Positions 63,241 through 64,000 of a stretch of 64,000 bases of DNA are shown here, piece after piece (within the stretch, counting starts at the first letter, position 1; each line of letters starts with the position of its first letter). Origin of the DNA: Plasticicumulans acidivorans (GTDB lineage: Bacteria > Pseudomonadota > Gammaproteobacteria > Competibacterales > Competibacteraceae). The notes under the pieces were generated by a model, which worked only from the letters and a program-made list of their open reading frames with translations, ran no database searches and was not told the DNA's origin. The translations under genes were made by a program, and so were the position numbers. The stretch is taken from contig NZ_QGTJ01000002.1 in the NCBI RefSeq assembly GCF_003182095.1, positions 402,435 through 466,434 of the forward strand, read 5' to 3'.

Positions 63241-64000
63241 ATGGTCGACCCGAACGATCCCTTCGCCGGCCTGGCCGGCGACCCCGGTGACCGCACCGTC
63301 ATCCGCCCGCGTCCGGGCGGGCGTCCCGCCGCCGGCCCGGCACCGACCAGCGCGCCACCGCCGCCGCCGCCATCGACGGCCGCCGTGGCCCCGCTCGAAC
63401 TGCACGGCGGCGGCGTCAACCGTCTCGAACGGGCCGCGGCATCGCTGCTGGCGCTGGTGCCGGCGCTGCGCAACAGCCTGAACCATCCCGACCCGCTCGG
63501 CCTGCGCAACCGCCTGGCGCTGGAGATCCGCGCCGCCGAAACGCGCGCCCGCGACGACGGCGCCACACCCGAGCAGCTGTTCGCGATGCGCTACGTGCTC
63601 TGCAGCCTGCTCGATGAAACCGTGATGGCGACGCCGTGGGGCACGTCGAGCGGCTGGAGTGCACAGACGCTGCTGGTGCAGTTTCACAATGAAACCTGGG
63701 GCGGCGAGAAGGTCTTCCTGCTGCTCGACAAGATGCTGCAGGACCCGCGCAACAACCTCGACGTGCTGGAGCTGCTCTACGTGGTGCTGGCGCTGGGCTT
63801 CGAAGGCCGCTACCACGTGCTGCCGGACGGCCGCAATCAGCTCGAAGCGCTGCGCGAACGCCTCTATCGCACCATCCGCACCGTGCGCGGCGAGTTCGAG
63901 CGCGAACTGTCGGCGCACTGGCGCGCCGCCGAGGTCAAGCGCAACCCGCTGAGCCATTACGTACCGCTGTGGGCCCTCGGCGCACTCGCCGCCAGCCTGC
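63241..64000 (+). CDS. tssL: T6SS membrane-complex protein TssL/DotU (cut by window edge)
   Basis: 253 codons visible, running off the right edge. Pro-rich N-terminus, then the cytoplasmic DotU domain: FAMRYVLCSLLDETVMATPWG, FHNETWGGEKVFLLLDKML, LYVVLALGFEGRYHVLPDGR. The start of the single membrane anchor appears at the edge (YVPLWALGALAASL). Whether a C-terminal OmpA domain follows is not visible. Starts 7 bp after the tssK stop. Confidence 0.96.
   Translation, partial: MVDPNDPFAGLAGDPGDRTVIRPRPGGRPAAGPAPTSAPPPPPPSTAAVAPLELHGGGVNRLERAAASLLALVPALRNSLNHPDPLGLRNRLALEIRAAETRARDDGATPEQLFAMRYVLCSLLDETVMATPWGTSSGWSAQTLLVQFHNETWGGEKVFLLLDKMLQDPRNNLDVLELLYVVLALGFEGRYHVLPDGRNQLEALRERLYRTIRTVRGEFERELSAHWRAAEVKRNPLSHYVPLWALGALAASL

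Overview
The window is a high-GC (roughly 70 % by eye), gene-dense proteobacterial chromosome segment. A gamma- or betaproteobacterium fits best: it carries AcnA, class II fumarase, an OpgC-type acyltransferase, TrhA and a complete T6SS core with TagJ and TagH. No rRNA, tRNA, CRISPR array, insertion sequence or phage gene was found, so the exact lineage stays open.

Left flank (1-18.5 kb), mostly housekeeping. It holds the 5' part of a GGDEF protein, TrhA/hemolysin III, an acnA-fumC operon, a small Cys-rich protein, a stand-alone CZB zinc-binding protein, a very large exonuclease-RecQ-UvrD fusion helicase, a spermidine-synthase-fold protein and a molybdopterin oxidoreductase. An opgC operon with two SGNH-hydrolase-like exported proteins follows, one of them lacking the usual catalytic residues. 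PdxH closes the segment.

T6SS island 1 (18.6-27.3 kb, minus strand). The order of transcription is VgrG1, a small unknown protein, a WHH-type nuclease effector, six tandem SUKH (SMI1/KNR4) immunity genes with a 650-bp period, a CDC123/D123-like ATP-grasp protein, and a DUF4123 adaptor. The toxin domain and the immunity array are much more AT-rich than everything around them, which points to acquisition and in-place amplification.

Spacer (27.3-33.4 kb): a SWIM-SWI/SNF helicase, azlCD with a possible FNR-type box upstream, a glycine-zipper protein and an AI-2E-family transporter.

T6SS island 2 (33.8-43.7 kb, minus strand): two tandem TPR-methyltransferases, VgrG2, DUF2169, a ketosynthase-fold protein without its catalytic residues, a TIGR02270-like repeat protein, a DUF4149-like membrane protein, and a LysM protein with a glycine-rich hydrophobic end overlapped by a small gene.

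T6SS core (44.0 kb to the right edge). The minus-strand operon is tssA-tssB-tssC-hcp-tagJ-tssE-tssF-tssG-clpV. Downstream come an M35-like metallopeptidase effector with two paralogous small proteins (one exported, one cytosolic), then two exported DUF6795-like proteins and a class 3 lipase effector. Divergently on the plus strand lie tagH (FHA), tssJ, tssK and tssL, the last cut by the window edge. tssM and a PAAR gene are not in the window. Together the region encodes the sheath/tube, baseplate and recycling ATPase of one T6SS, plus at least three effector/immunity sets (nuclease, phospholipase, peptidase) and perhaps a fourth (LysM).
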